Below, piece by piece: positions 35,650 through 45,426 of a stretch of 64,000 nucleotides of DNA. The notes below the pieces were generated by a model. The model saw nothing but the letters and a program-made list of their open reading frames with translations, did no database searches and had not been told where the DNA came from. Origin of the DNA: Gammaproteobacteria bacterium (GTDB taxonomy: Bacteria > Pseudomonadota > Gammaproteobacteria > Xanthomonadales > SZUA-36); the NCBI GenBank assembly GCA_021772935.1, contig JAJFLA010000015.1, forward strand, positions 1 to 64,000, written 5' to 3'. The first letter of the stretch is position 1. Every line of letters starts with the position of its first letter. A program made the position numbers and the translations under genes.

Positions 35650-37147
35650 CAAGTACCGCTCGTGTTTCAGCCGGATCGATCACGGCATCAATCTCCAGGT
35701 GCGCAGCTGCTTCTGTAGCTTTGCCGGCTTCGTACATACGTGCCACCAACTTTTTAAACAAAACTTCGCGTTCTGCTGGTTCTTCAATAGCTTCCAGTTC
35801 CTTTTTGAAACCCAGCCGAACCGCACCTTCGAGACCCATACCTCCGAATTCTCCCGTCGGCCAGGAAGCAGTGTAAACAGGGTTTGCAAAACTGCCACCC
35901 GTCATTGCCATGGCACCCAGGCCATAGCCCCTGCGGAGGATGATGGCAACCAAGGGCACAGTGAGACTTGCGCCTGCCAAAAACAAGGTGGACATACGTC
36001 GCACCGCAGCATCACGCTCACTATCCGGGCCCACCATAAAGCCGGGGGTATCAGTCAGCGATATAAGCGGCATGCCAAAAGTGTTACAAAGCTGCAGGAA
36101 TCTCGCTGCTTTTTCCGCAGAGGACGAGTCAACCGCACCGCCCAATTGTTGACAATCGTTGGCAATCAGGCCCACTGCCCGACCCTCAAGGCGTATAAAA
36201 CCGGTGATAATACTACGGCCAAAGCCGCGACGCAGCTCCAGGAAGGAGGCCTCGTCAGCAATCGTCTTAATGACCTCGCGCACCGGATAAGCCCATTTCC
36301 TGTCTTGCGGAATCACCTCTCGAAGCAGTGTTTGATCCACACTACTCCAGTCGCTGAAAGAACCTTGAAAATACGCCAGTAGTTGCTGTGCAAGCGCGGT
36401 CGCATGAGCTTCATCCTCAGCAACGATATCCACCACACCATTTTTTTCCTGCACCTCGATGGGACCAATCTCTGTTGGCGCAAAACTGCCCAGGCCTCCG
36501 CCTTCAATCATCGCCGGGCCAGCCATACCAATCCAGGAGGTACGGGTTGCGATAGTGAAATCCGCACAGCCAAACAAGGCCGCATTTCCAGCAAAACAAT
36601 AACCGTTATTAACCGCTATTCGCGGTACTTTTCCTGAAAGCGCCGCCCAGCTAGTGAAAGACTTGATGTCAAGCCCGGCAATCTGGGTGGTAACGTCAGT
36701 GTCACCAGGTCGTCCTCCCCCACCTTCGGTATACATGACAATCGGCAGCTTCAGCTCACCAGCCAACTCACAAATACGATCCAGTTTCTTGTGGTGAAAG
36801 AAGCCCTGGGTTCCCGCGAGTACCGAATAATCGTTGATGATAACTACTGCCTGACTGGCTGTGCTGCTGAAGTGCTGCGCATTAATCGTACAAGTGCCGG
36901 TGATAATGCCATCCGCAGCGGTGTTAACTTGCAGATCTTCATAGTCCCTGCGGTTACGCTGGGCTGCCACTGCAAGCTGACCGTACTCAAGAAAAGAAGC
37001 ATCATCTACCAGGTCATGCAGGTTCTCCCGGGCGGTACGATAGCTTTTTCTATGACGCGCCATCTTTGCCTCATCCCTGTGTACATCAAGGGTTTTATCC
37101 AGACGTTCCCGCAGGGCTTCTAAGCCGGAAGTGATTTCAGCAGTCAT
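35618..37147 (-). CDS. Acyl-CoA carboxylase carboxyltransferase subunit
   Basis: 509 residues made of two crotonase-like halves typical of propionyl-/methylcrotonyl-CoA carboxylase beta chains. The N half has IITGTCTINAQHF, YTEGGGGRPGDTDVTTQIAG and PRIAVNNGYCFAGNAALFGCAD. The C half has LRRGFGRSIITGFIRLEGR, GLIANDCQQLGGAVDSSSAEKA (two blocks), LISLTDTPGFMVGPDSERDA and RRGYGLGAMAMTGG. It would transfer carboxyl from biotin to an acyl-CoA. No biotin carboxylase gene is adjacent, so the partner must be elsewhere or the protein works differently. Confidence 0.87.
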   Translation of the reverse strand: MTAEITSGLEALRERLDKTLDVHRDEAKMARHRKSYRTARENLHDLVDDASFLEYGQLAVAAQRNRRDYEDLQVNTAADGIITGTCTINAQHFSSTASQAVVIINDYSVLAGTQGFFHHKKLDRICELAGELKLPIVMYTEGGGGRPGDTDVTTQIAGLDIKSFTSWAALSGKVPRIAVNNGYCFAGNAALFGCADFTIATRTSWIGMAGPAMIEGGGLGSFAPTEIGPIEVQEKNGVVDIVAEDEAHATALAQQLLAYFQGSFSDWSSVDQTLLREVIPQDRKWAYPVREVIKTIADEASFLELRRGFGRSIITGFIRLEGRAVGLIANDCQQLGGAVDSSSAEKAARFLQLCNTFGMPLISLTDTPGFMVGPDSERDAAVRRMSTLFLAGASLTVPLVAIILRRGYGLGAMAMTGGSFANPVYTASWPTGEFGGMGLEGAVRLGFKKELEAIEEPAEREVLFKKLVARMYEAGKATEAAAHLEIDAVIDPAETRAVLVSVFGRSCLN

Positions 37148-37301
37148 ATACGATTCTCAAAAAGCCTGACAGGGCTTTATATTAGAAGAAAAGCAAGGAG
37201 GTTCGCCAGTCCATAATAGATGCCACTGGCGCATATCTTTGTTACCCTTTTATTTGACCCCAGTCAGCTTGGCGTCAGCTTGAGCGTGCTAGAGTCAAGG
37301 C

Positions 37302-37664
37302 ATGGATAAATTGACCGGCAGACTTGAGCGTGAGCACGGTACCCTGGTCTGCATGACCAACATATATTGTCAAGACCACCACGCACAACACAGCAGTGGT
37401 TTGTGTGCTAACTGCACCGAACTGATGAGTTACGCGGAAGTGCGTCTTTTAAAGTGCCCCTACGGCCAGTCCAAGCCGACCTGTGCCAGGTGCCCCATTC
37501 ATTGCTACAAGAAGCAACAACGTGAACAGGTTCGTCAGGTGATGCGTTATGCAGGCCCACGCATGCCCTTGCACCATCCCTGGCGGGCACTTGTTCACAT
37601 ATTCGACAAACTACGGCGCGTTATGCACCCGATGCAACTGCGCCGCGTTCGCAAACGCTACTGA
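37302..37664 (+). CDS. ygbA: Nitrous-oxide-stimulated promoter family protein (YgbA-like)
   Basis: 120 residues, cysteine- and histidine-rich: VCMTNIYCQDHHAQ, GLCANCTELMSYAEVRLLKC, KPTCARCPIHCYKKQQRE and MRYAGPRMPLHHPWRAL. This is the YgbA_NO pattern, in E. coli part of the NsrR nitric-oxide regulon. The cysteine set may bind metal. Biochemical role unknown. No clear NsrR box was identified upstream. Confidence 0.85.
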   Translation: MDKLTGRLEREHGTLVCMTNIYCQDHHAQHSSGLCANCTELMSYAEVRLLKCPYGQSKPTCARCPIHCYKKQQREQVRQVMRYAGPRMPLHHPWRALVHIFDKLRRVMHPMQLRRVRKRY

Positions 37665-37671
37665 GAATTCG

Positions 37672-37863
37672 TTAAAGCGTACAGGTCATGTCCTGTCCGC
37701 AACAAAGCGGTGACTTAATCTTGCCATGACCATTGGGGCATTCAGAAATCTGAACCTCTGTGTTTTCGTCAATCTTAAGCACACCATTAACCAGCGGTGC
37801 ATCACATTTTCCACAGCTTGCATTGACGCTCATGTCACAGATTTTACATTCGTAAGTAGCCAT
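37672..37863 (-). CDS. Small zinc-ribbon protein
   Basis: 63 residues from an ATG at 37863 with GAGGA seven bases upstream; the longer reading adds a hydrophobic stretch with no ribosome site. It carries CKICD (Cys6, Cys9), CGKCD (Cys17, Cys20), Cys42, His46, the pair Cys54-Cys55, and Cys61. Two zinc-binding knuckles are likely. Similar short ribbons occur in many proteobacteria without known function. It is convergent with the ygbA-like gene (7-base gap) and divergent from rdgC. Confidence 0.78.
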   Translation of the reverse strand: MATYECKICDMSVNASCGKCDAPLVNGVLKIDENTEVQISECPNGHGKIKSPLCCGQDMTCTL

Positions 37864-38061
37864 AATTTTCCTCATTAATGGTGCTGTATAGGGTCTGTCC
37901 AGTATACCCGAAACCACCGCGGGCAGGATGTAGATTCCGCTGAAAAGAAGCATAAAAGTGCGGCTGGCCAACTATCTTTAATGCGGGTGAAAAATGCATG
38001 CCCCATCAATCGGTTCTGGTCTATAATCCCCGGCCACCTTCCTTCGGTCAGGACTTCAGCA

Positions 38062-38958
38062 ATGTTTCGAAACCTACGTTTTTATCATGTCACCAGTGCC
38101 TGGCCAGGGAGCGAGCAGGATTTATCCGAAAGCCTCTCTGCAAACGCATTCTCCCCGTGTTCTTCTTTCTCAGAGCGCAGTGCCGGTTGGGAAGCACCAG
38201 GCAACAATGAGGATGACCTGCTGTGCCGGCGGCTCAACGGTGCTGACCTGTTTCAACTTCGTACCCAAAGCCGGGTATTACCAGCCGCCGCGATCAAGGA
38301 TGCCGTGGAAGAAAGACTTGTCGAGTTTCGCTCGCGTATGGAAATGGAGCCTACACGTGGTGAACTCCGGCGACTAAAAGAAGAAACCCGGGACAAGCTG
38401 TTACCAAAAGCATTGGTAAAATCAGAACGTAATCACGCTTGCTTCATCCACTCAGAGTCACTGCTGGTAATCGATGCGGGTACGATTAGCAAAGCCGAAT
38501 GGCTGATTGATCAGTTACGCGCCTGTTTTGATGAGTTTTATTGCACACCATTGACCTTCAATAACTCACCGGCTGATCTGTTGACCGGCATTTTCATGGG
38601 CGATTCACCACTGGGCTTTTCATTAGGCCGTGAATGTCGTATGCAGGATATGATGGACAGCAGCTCTGTTGTCAGCTGGCGGGATTTTGAACTCAGTGAC
38701 CACTCAATTCGTCAACATGTTGTTGAAGGTATGCGACTGACTCATTTGGGTGTTGGTTTTGATGAGGTGATGAACTGTGTCATTGATCAGGAAGGCGTCG
38801 TCAGCAAGGTCAAATTCATCGAGGGTGAAGCGGTGGATAACTGGGGTAGTGAAAGTGCGATGGCAAAACTGGATGCAGATTTTGTCCTGTTAACCGGGGC
38901 GGTACGACGTCTGATCGAAGATTTGAAAAAATTACTCGGTGGTTTCGCACATAGCTAA
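38062..38958 (+). CDS. rdgC: Recombination-associated protein RdgC
   Basis: About 298 residues (E. coli RdgC has 303), starting MFRNLRFYHVTSAWPGSEQD with AGGA nine bases upstream. Conserved blocks are LLPAAAIKDAVEERL-type sequence, RGELRRLKEETRDKLLPKAL, LLVIDAGTISKAEWLIDQLR and LGRECRMQDMMDSSSVVSWR. RdgC forms a DNA-encircling ring and limits RecA loading. A longer in-frame reading from 37981 lacks support. Confidence 0.95.
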   Translation: MFRNLRFYHVTSAWPGSEQDLSESLSANAFSPCSSFSERSAGWEAPGNNEDDLLCRRLNGADLFQLRTQSRVLPAAAIKDAVEERLVEFRSRMEMEPTRGELRRLKEETRDKLLPKALVKSERNHACFIHSESLLVIDAGTISKAEWLIDQLRACFDEFYCTPLTFNNSPADLLTGIFMGDSPLGFSLGRECRMQDMMDSSSVVSWRDFELSDHSIRQHVVEGMRLTHLGVGFDEVMNCVIDQEGVVSKVKFIEGEAVDNWGSESAMAKLDADFVLLTGAVRRLIEDLKKLLGGFAHS

Positions 38959-39012
38959 GAGCCTCGTAAAACGACACAACCCCGGTTCTTTTTACTCCAG
39001 AGTTACTGCGGG

Positions 39013-40632
39013 CTAGCCCACAGCACGCTGAAGATTAAGATCTTCAATACCCTGGCTACGCAGATATTCATCGTAACTGCCCTTGAAATTAATCACTCCG
39101 TCAGCACGGATATCGATGATACGCGTTGCCAGGGATGAGATAAACTCACGGTCGTGGCTGACAAAAAACAAAGTTCCGGGATAGTTCTCCAACGCCAGAT
39201 TCAGCGCCTCGATCGACTCCATATCCAGATGATTGGTGGGCTCATCCATCAGCATGATATTGGGTCTTTGCAACATCAACTTCCCAAACAGCATACGACC
39301 CTGTTCTCCACCGGAAATCACTTTGACCGATTTATCAATTTCGTGCCGTGAAAACAATAATCGTCCCAGGGTGCCACGAATGACCTGCTCATCATCATCC
39401 GCCTGCGCCCAATGTGCCATCCATGTGTACAAGTCCTGTTTCTCTTCAAAATCAGCAGAGTGATCCTGGGCGTAATATCCGATGTTGGCATTTTCTGACC
39501 ACTTGTGGCTTCCACTGTCCGCTTCCAGGTCACCCAAAAGTGTACGTAGCAGGGTCGTTTTGCCAATGCCACTGGCACCGATAATGGCCACTCTTTCGCC
39601 CACTTCGATCTGCATATCCAGGGCTTTAAATAATGGTGCCGCATCATAGCCCTTGCTTAAGCCCTCGACCTCAAGCGCCTGGCGATAAAGCTTTTTGTCC
39701 TGATTGAAACGCAGGAATGGGCTTACCCTGCTGGAAGGTTTTACCTCTTCCAACTGGATTTTATCGATTTGCCGCGCACGTGACGTGGCCTGTTTGGCCT
39801 TTGATGCATTGGCACTAAAGCGGCTCACAAACCCCTGTAACTCGGTAATTTGCGCCTTCTTTTTGGCATTGTCAGACATCAGACGTTCACGCACCTGTGT
39901 CGAAGCCGTCATGTACGCATCGTAACTGCCCGGATAGATGCGTAATTCGCCATAATCCAGATCCGCCATGTGTGTGCAAACACTGTTCAGGAAATGACGG
40001 TCATGCGAAATAATGATCATGGTGCTGTTGCGCTGGTTAAGTATTTCTTCCAACCAGCGGATGGTATTTATATCCAGGTTATTGGTCGGCTCGTCGAGCA
40101 ACAGGATATCGGGATCGGCAAACAGGGCCTGGGCCAGCAAAACACGTAGCTTCCAGCCAGGTGCTACCTCGGACATGGGTCCAAAGTGCTGGGATTCAGG
40201 AATATCCAGGCCAAGCAGTAATTCACCAGCCCGTGCTTCGGCGCTGTAGCCGTCAAGCTCGGCAAACTCCACTTCAAGTTCGGCCACCTTCATGCCATCC
40301 GCTTCACTCATTTCGAGCAGCGAGTAGATACGGTCACGCTCTTGCTTCACCGCCCACAACTGCTCATAACCCATAATCACAGTATCTATGACCGAATGTT
40401 TCTCAAACGCAAACTGGTCCTGACGTAACTTGCCCAGGCGTTCATCAGCATCCACTTTTACGTGTCCAGCCGTGGCTTCAAGCTCACCACCGAGGATTTT
40501 CATCAAAGTTGATTTACCACTGCCATTGGCGCCTATGAGGCCATAACGGTTGCCATTACCAAACTTGGCAGAGATATTTTCAAATAAAGGCTTGGCGCCA
40601 AATTGCATGGTGATGTTAGCAGTAGTTATCAC
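39013..40632 (-). CDS. ybiT: ABC-F ATPase YbiT
   Basis: About 539 residues with two ABC cassettes: Walker [18 protein letters not shown] and [17 protein letters not shown], Walker [13 protein letters not shown] and [15 protein letters not shown], and signature VISGGEQGR in the second. The first cassette has the YbiT-type [17 protein letters not shown] in place of LSGGQ. The linker [20 protein letters not shown] is typical. The GTG at 40632 gives an N-terminus that aligns with E. coli YbiT. ABC-F proteins act at the ribosome, not in transport. The second Walker A reads GASGIGKT, a slight variant. Confidence 0.93.
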   Translation of the reverse strand: MITTANITMQFGAKPLFENISAKFGNGNRYGLIGANGSGKSTLMKILGGELEATAGHVKVDADERLGKLRQDQFAFEKHSVIDTVIMGYEQLWAVKQERDRIYSLLEMSEADGMKVAELEVEFAELDGYSAEARAGELLLGLDIPESQHFGPMSEVAPGWKLRVLLAQALFADPDILLLDEPTNNLDINTIRWLEEILNQRNSTMIIISHDRHFLNSVCTHMADLDYGELRIYPGSYDAYMTASTQVRERLMSDNAKKKAQITELQGFVSRFSANASKAKQATSRARQIDKIQLEEVKPSSRVSPFLRFNQDKKLYRQALEVEGLSKGYDAAPLFKALDMQIEVGERVAIIGASGIGKTTLLRTLLGDLEADSGSHKWSENANIGYYAQDHSADFEEKQDLYTWMAHWAQADDDEQVIRGTLGRLLFSRHEIDKSVKVISGGEQGRMLFGKLMLQRPNIMLMDEPTNHLDMESIEALNLALENYPGTLFFVSHDREFISSLATRIIDIRADGVINFKGSYDEYLRSQGIEDLNLQRAVG

Positions 40633-40834
40633 AGTGATATTCCGATCAATAGGCATCTGGCGGCCAATAGCCGCACAAACTGGGCAAAATATGGGGATCG
40701 CCAGGGCCATCGATAAGGCACTGGCCATCAGGCAAAATTTAGAATAAAAAACCACAGACAGACCGTCCGGGTCACTTAGGGCTCAAACTGCCTTCAGATA
40801 ATCACGCGCATTCTAGAGAAAAGGCCAGCATTGT

Positions 40835-41953
40835 TCAAGCCCCCGCGGTCTTAAGGCCTTTAAGTTTTTTCATGACCCGGGTCATAGTGTGGTGATGGGA
40901 TGTCAATTTGCCGCCGTAGATACTCAAAACGTTGGGCAATTTTTTGTCACTGTGTAGCACCGTCTCCCGGCTTCGGCTAAACGGGTTGCTGTTGCCAGCT
41001 GGCAAAACCCGTAAGCCGGCAAAGCTCTCAATAACATCTTCACGTTTGGCCTGCGCTTCAAAGTAGTGGTTCCTGGTCTCAAGCAGGTACTCTATCTCCG
41101 CCTCCAGTGGTCTGACCTTTGCCGGATCGCCCTGGTACGGCGTTTCGGTGGTACCAACCATGGTGTTGCTGTGCCAGGGCATGACAAACACAGCACGTTG
41201 GTCCCGAGGGGCTTCCATGTAATAAATACCGCGTTTGAGTTTTCCCGGCACAACAATATGACTGCCCTGAACAAGTTCGATTTGCAATGGTGTTATTGGC
41301 GGGCTCATTTTTTTCAGCACGGTGTTGACCCAGGGACCGCTGGCGTTGACGATCGCCCTGGCCTTCACGTTCTGCACTTCACCCGCCATTTCAAAACGGA
41401 TATCACAATGATCTGCACTGCATTGGGCACCATAAAATGTCGCACCATAATGCACCTGTGCCCCCAGGTGTTCAGCCTCTTCGATGATGCGTCTGGTCAG
41501 CTGTAGATCGTCGGTCTGTGCATCCCAGTATCGGAATACATGCTTCAAGCCTAGCGTCTTCAGGCCATCCAGCTTGGCCCAGTCCTGCCGTGCAATGTGT
41601 TTGAAATCTTTACCGCCGAGCAGTCTGTAAATATTAAGACCAATCGCAATCATCCAGGTTTTACGGCAGGTATGACGGTAAACGGGAATATGGAATGGGA
41701 TGAGTTTGACCAGATCGGGTTGTGTTTTGAGTAACCGCCGGCGCTCACTGAGGCATTCACGCACCAGCCGGAATTGACCACTCTCCAAATAACGCAGTCC
41801 ACCGTGTATCAGTTTGGAGGACTTACTGGAGGTACCTTGTGCTGGCCCACTATATTGTTCCAGTACCAACACCCGGCATCCCCGCTGTGCGGCCGCTTTG
41901 GCAATAGTGACGCCGTGAATACCGGCACCGATTACTAGCAGATCATAGTCCAT
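40835..41953 (-). CDS. Short FAD-dependent glycerol-3-phosphate dehydrogenase-like oxidase
   Basis: About 372 residues with the GlpD-type start LLVIGAGIHGVTIAKAAAQR, SSKLIHGGLRYLESGQFRLV, RAIVNASGPWVNTVLKKM, MPWHSNTMVGTTETPY and SIYGGKLTSHHHTM. It lacks the C-terminal alpha domain (about 120 residues) of full GlpD. It probably oxidises glycerol 3-phosphate or a related alcohol with quinone as acceptor. AGAGG nine bases before the ATG at 41953 fixes the start. glpK is 24 kb away. Confidence 0.82.
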   Translation of the reverse strand: MDYDLLVIGAGIHGVTIAKAAAQRGCRVLVLEQYSGPAQGTSSKSSKLIHGGLRYLESGQFRLVRECLSERRRLLKTQPDLVKLIPFHIPVYRHTCRKTWMIAIGLNIYRLLGGKDFKHIARQDWAKLDGLKTLGLKHVFRYWDAQTDDLQLTRRIIEEAEHLGAQVHYGATFYGAQCSADHCDIRFEMAGEVQNVKARAIVNASGPWVNTVLKKMSPPITPLQIELVQGSHIVVPGKLKRGIYYMEAPRDQRAVFVMPWHSNTMVGTTETPYQGDPAKVRPLEAEIEYLLETRNHYFEAQAKREDVIESFAGLRVLPAGNSNPFSRSRETVLHSDKKLPNVLSIYGGKLTSHHHTMTRVMKKLKGLKTAGA

Positions 41954-42029
41954 GGTCGAGCGCCTCTCACGCGAGTCTTTACCCATTGACATTGTGATGG
42001 TGGTTGCCGTTTCAACCAGATCCAATCTA

Positions 42030-42057
42030 TAAAACGGTTATAGAAGTAACTGTTTTA
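42030..42057. promoter_or_regulatory. Inverted repeat upstream of the GlpD-like gene
   Basis: TAAAACGGTTA and TAACTGTTTTA are inverted arms (10 of 11 complementary) with a six-base spacer, about 80 bases before the ATG in an A/T-rich region. It is a candidate regulator site; the regulator is unknown. Confidence 0.45.
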
Positions 42058-42107
42058 GATAAATAATATCATATAACAGCCCCTTGCAACCGCTGTTGCC
42101 AAGCGGT

Positions 42108-42740
42108 TTATCCAAGCCTGGTTTTCAGGCAGTTTTGAATTTCCCAGAGCGATGTGCGGTAATTCTGATAATCGTGCGCTATGTCTATTTGCTCCGAACC
42201 CTGTTGTAAAACCAGTGAGGGAAAGCTATTGACATGCAACTTAGCACGTAAAGCCAACTGACGACGTAATTCGGTTTCAGTCTGCGTAGACTTAAGTTGC
42301 TGCAAAAAAGCAGAGCGATCCAGGCCCAGTTCAGCGGCCAGGTCAGCCAGAATGTCCGGATCGGACGGATTCATCGCCCGCAGATAATAGGCTTTCTGAA
42401 TGGCTTCTATCATGGCCTCCTCTGCATCGTGTTGTGATGCAACAATCACAGCACGACTAGCCTTGTAGGTATCACGGCGCGGTTGGCATTGATCCCAGAA
42501 ATCAAAATTGAATTCAGTACCGACAGTGACCTGGATCTGTCGCCATTGTGCTTGCACCATACGCCGTGTTTTCTCAGGCATTGCTTGATCGTTATCAGGT
42601 GCAAGACCACCAAGCAGATTTTGCCAGCGAACGGCTTCGGGCAAATTTTCACGCAGTTGCAGCCAACACGGCCAATAGGCCCAGCACCAACTGCACATGG
42701 GATCATGGACGTAATACAGAATGGCTGAAGGTGCAGACAA
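42108..42740 (-). CDS. DsbA-family (FrnE-like) thioredoxin-fold protein
   Basis: 210 residues starting ILYYVHDPMCSWCWAYWPCW, where CSWC is the redox motif. A helical insert (KASRAVIVASQHDAEEAMIE) and the cis-proline segment NSFPSLVLQQG complete the DsbA/HCCA-isomerase fold. There is no signal peptide, so it acts in the cytosol like FrnE-type proteins. It follows the GNAT gene by 8 bases in the same direction. Confidence 0.87.
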   Translation of the reverse strand: MSAPSAILYYVHDPMCSWCWAYWPCWLQLRENLPEAVRWQNLLGGLAPDNDQAMPEKTRRMVQAQWRQIQVTVGTEFNFDFWDQCQPRRDTYKASRAVIVASQHDAEEAMIEAIQKAYYLRAMNPSDPDILADLAAELGLDRSAFLQQLKSTQTETELRRQLALRAKLHVNSFPSLVLQQGSEQIDIAHDYQNYRTSLWEIQNCLKTRLG

Positions 42741-42748
42741 AGGTAAGC

Positions 42749-43255
42749 CTAAAGTGTCATCTCGTATTGGACCGCATCAACATCAAATATGTGAAGGGAT
42801 GGCCCTTTCTTCATGCCCAGTTTTTCAACGAGCTTAATCGATGCGATGTTCTCCGGCATAATCAGGGCAACCAGTTTTTTGATCTTCAGATCATCCCTGG
42901 CAAAGTCGACACAGACTTTGGCGGCTTCGGTGCCAATACCCTGCCCCCAGTATTGAGTCAAATAACGATAGCCAACTTCGGGTAAATTGATCTCCGGCAG
43001 ATACTTTATGCCACAAAACCCAATCACCTTACCCGTTTCTTTTAACTCAACGGCAAAACGCCCATAGCCATATTTTTCATAGTCGGATAAAGGCCCTTCT
43101 TCGAGCCGTTGTTGAGCTTCTTGCAAATCTTTGGCCGGCGTATCCGCATACTTGATGATGTCCGGATCAGAATTTAGCCTAAACATGATTTGCACATCAT
43201 CATGGGTAAATAATCGTAACCTTAGCCTTGATGTTTCGAGTTGGGTGCGGATCAT
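42749..43255 (-). CDS. GNAT-family N-acetyltransferase, RimJ/RimL type
   Basis: 168 residues: TSRLRLRLFTHDDVQIMFRL at the start, VIGFCGIKYLPEINLPEVGY, LTQYWGQGIGTEAAKVCVDF (acetyl-CoA loop) and MPENIASIKLVEKLGMKKG. These mark the acetyltransferase_3 group that acetylates amino groups of proteins or small molecules. It is transcribed with the DsbA-like gene. Confidence 0.88.
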   Translation of the reverse strand: MIRTQLETSRLRLRLFTHDDVQIMFRLNSDPDIIKYADTPAKDLQEAQQRLEEGPLSDYEKYGYGRFAVELKETGKVIGFCGIKYLPEINLPEVGYRYLTQYWGQGIGTEAAKVCVDFARDDLKIKKLVALIMPENIASIKLVEKLGMKKGPSLHIFDVDAVQYEMTL

Positions 43256-43282
43256 TCTATGGCCTTTCGATTGAAGCAGAAA

Positions 43283-44266
43283 TCATTGAACCGGGTATGG
43301 ACCGTCCTGGAATATTTGATCGTGGTAGCCTTTCGAGCCCACGCTTGCTGAAATTGAACTTTGGGGGAAACCACCATTTTTTAAGCCCTTCAGCATGTAA
43401 GCAAAATCATATTTCGGTTGCCAACCAAGCTCCAGCCTGGCAGCAGCATTAACATAAACCCGATCTATTTTATCGAACATTGTCCAACCAAGCTGTTGGT
43501 AGGTTTCAAGGTATTCGGGCATTTTTCTACGCATGACAGCGACTGCATCAGTGTTCAATTCAAGCAAATCTTGAGCTGAAAACGGTGTGGTGGCACTGAT
43601 GATATACCTGCCAAAACCCAAGTCTGGCGCCCGCCGGGCGGCACAAATATGGGCGCTGACCACATCTTCCAGTTCAACCCGTCGAAACAAATATTCATTG
43701 GCCTTTGCGTTCTCGTCAGCGTAGGTCTCACGTTTCAGCTTGTCGTCATCCTCCTCCGGGAAAAACCGGGATGTCCGTAACACGATACAGTTGAGACCGT
43801 GTTTGCGGTGGAACAGGAGACAAAGATCTTCTGCGGCTGTTTTTGTAACACCGTAGATGTTCTTTGGAATGGGTTTTATGTCTTCTGTAACCCATGCTGC
43901 AGGTGTACCAGGCGGGGGTCTCAGGGCATCACCAAACACACTGGTGGTGCTGGTAAATACAAATGCACCGACGTCATTCGCCTTTGCCTGTTCCAACAGC
44001 ACCAGCGTACCGGACACGTTGGTCTCAACAAAAGCCTGCATTGAGTGGGTTGCAACATGGGGTTTATGCAGCGTTGCCGTATGGTATACAGCCTCAACCC
44101 CGGACATACACGCTGCGACACATTCGCTATCGGCAACCGAACCCACAACCGTTGTGAAATTGGATGGTTTTACATCAAGCCCGACAACCTCGTGACCCAT
44201 GTCACGAAATGTACGAACCAATGCCTCACCAAGGTGCCCAGAACTGCCAGTGATCAGAATCTTCAT
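43283..44266 (-). CDS. NAD-dependent epimerase/dehydratase
   Basis: About 327 residues of the extended SDR family: KILITGSSGHLGEALVRTF (nucleotide loop), GLDVKPSN, FTSTTSVFGDAL and the catalytic YGVTKTAAEDL. The C-terminal substrate part includes DVVSAHICAARRAPDLGFGR. The ATG at 44266 directly precedes the first strand; a start 19 codons earlier adds unrelated residues. Neither has a clear Shine-Dalgarno site. Substrate unknown, possibly a nucleotide sugar. Confidence 0.83.
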   Translation of the reverse strand: MKILITGSSGHLGEALVRTFRDMGHEVVGLDVKPSNFTTVVGSVADSECVAACMSGVEAVYHTATLHKPHVATHSMQAFVETNVSGTLVLLEQAKANDVGAFVFTSTTSVFGDALRPPPGTPAAWVTEDIKPIPKNIYGVTKTAAEDLCLLFHRKHGLNCIVLRTSRFFPEEDDDKLKRETYADENAKANEYLFRRVELEDVVSAHICAARRAPDLGFGRYIISATTPFSAQDLLELNTDAVAVMRRKMPEYLETYQQLGWTMFDKIDRVYVNAAARLELGWQPKYDFAYMLKGLKNGGFPQSSISASVGSKGYHDQIFQDGPYPVQ

Positions 44267-44360
44267 AAGCGGAGCAATGTAGTTGTGTTCAGATAAGAAA
44301 ACAACCCCTGAAACCAAAATCATGGCAGGATGTCATTCATCAATTTCTTGAAAGCCAATT

Positions 44361-45335
44361 ATGAACAAGTCCGGGTCAAATGCTTTAGAACAAAATACGA
44401 TGAAAGCCATCGCTATGATGAGTCTGGCTGTTTGTCTTTTATCCGCCATGGACCTTGGACTCAAGCAACTTGTGCAACACTACTCGAGTATGCAGGTGGT
44501 CTTTTTGCGTTGTCTAAGTTCTGCGCCTTTATTGGCACTGTGGATGTTGGCACGCAACCGTCAGGCTTTTCGGGTCAAGTATCCTGCCGACCATCTGCTG
44601 CGTGCATTGATTGGCCTTTTCATGCTATTTGGCGTCGGCGAATGTTTTCGGGAACTGCAACTGGCCGACGCCTACGCTATTTTCTTCGCTGCACCTTTGC
44701 TGATAACGCTGTTGTCGGGCCCGATTCTGGGTGAAAAGGCAGGACCGTACCGCATCGCTGCTGCCGCGGTGGGATTTGTGGGCGTATTAATTGTTTTGCA
44801 GCCAGGTATGGGTAGCCAACTGATTTCTTATGGCTCGGCAATGGGCTTGCTTGCAATGGTGGCCTACGCATTCCTGGCCCTGTTGCTGCGACGTATGGGC
44901 CACCATGACAGCACCGTGGCCATCGCATTCTGGTTTATGGCCCTGGTGGGGCTGGGTGCCGGACTGTTTTCGATCTTTGATTGGCAACCATTTCAGTGGC
45001 GGCACTGGCCCTGGATAGCCCTGCTTGCCGTGACCGGCACTTTTGGCCAGCTCATGTTGACGGGTGCATTCAAGCGGGCATCGGTCGCGGTGGTTGCACC
45101 AATTGATTACACCCACATGATTTGGGCCGTGATTTATGGTTATGTGTTTTGGGGGCATCTACCTGGCTTCAACACCTGGATCGGTACCACTGTTATTGTA
45201 AGTTCCGGCCTCTACATCATCTTCCGTGAGCACCGTGTCAAACAACGCCAACTGGCGGCTGCAGCGGTTAGCTCATTTTCACCTACCTATCCGACGCAGG
45301 AAAACAGCGGTACGCAGGATTCAACGGACAGGTAA
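44361..45335 (+). CDS. EamA/DMT-family transporter
   Basis: 324 residues with ten hydrophobic helices in two EamA repeats: AMMSLAVCLLSAMDLGLKQL, PLLALWMLARN, GLFMLFGVGECFRELQLADA, AAAVGFVGVLIVLQPGMGS, then GLLAMVAYAFLALLLRRMG and AVIYGYVFWGHLPGFNTWIG. Relatives export metabolites or take up S-adenosylmethionine. An alternative ATG is 13 codons downstream. It is divergent from the epimerase gene. Confidence 0.86.
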   Translation: MNKSGSNALEQNTMKAIAMMSLAVCLLSAMDLGLKQLVQHYSSMQVVFLRCLSSAPLLALWMLARNRQAFRVKYPADHLLRALIGLFMLFGVGECFRELQLADAYAIFFAAPLLITLLSGPILGEKAGPYRIAAAAVGFVGVLIVLQPGMGSQLISYGSAMGLLAMVAYAFLALLLRRMGHHDSTVAIAFWFMALVGLGAGLFSIFDWQPFQWRHWPWIALLAVTGTFGQLMLTGAFKRASVAVVAPIDYTHMIWAVIYGYVFWGHLPGFNTWIGTTVIVSSGLYIIFREHRVKQRQLAAAAVSSFSPTYPTQENSGTQDSTDR

Positions 45336-45426
45336 GAATATTTGCAACTGGAACATTGTATTTGACCGTCCCGACCGATAGTCTTGCCAAAGCTATTCAT
45401 TATCATTTAAGCCGGGATATAAGCTG

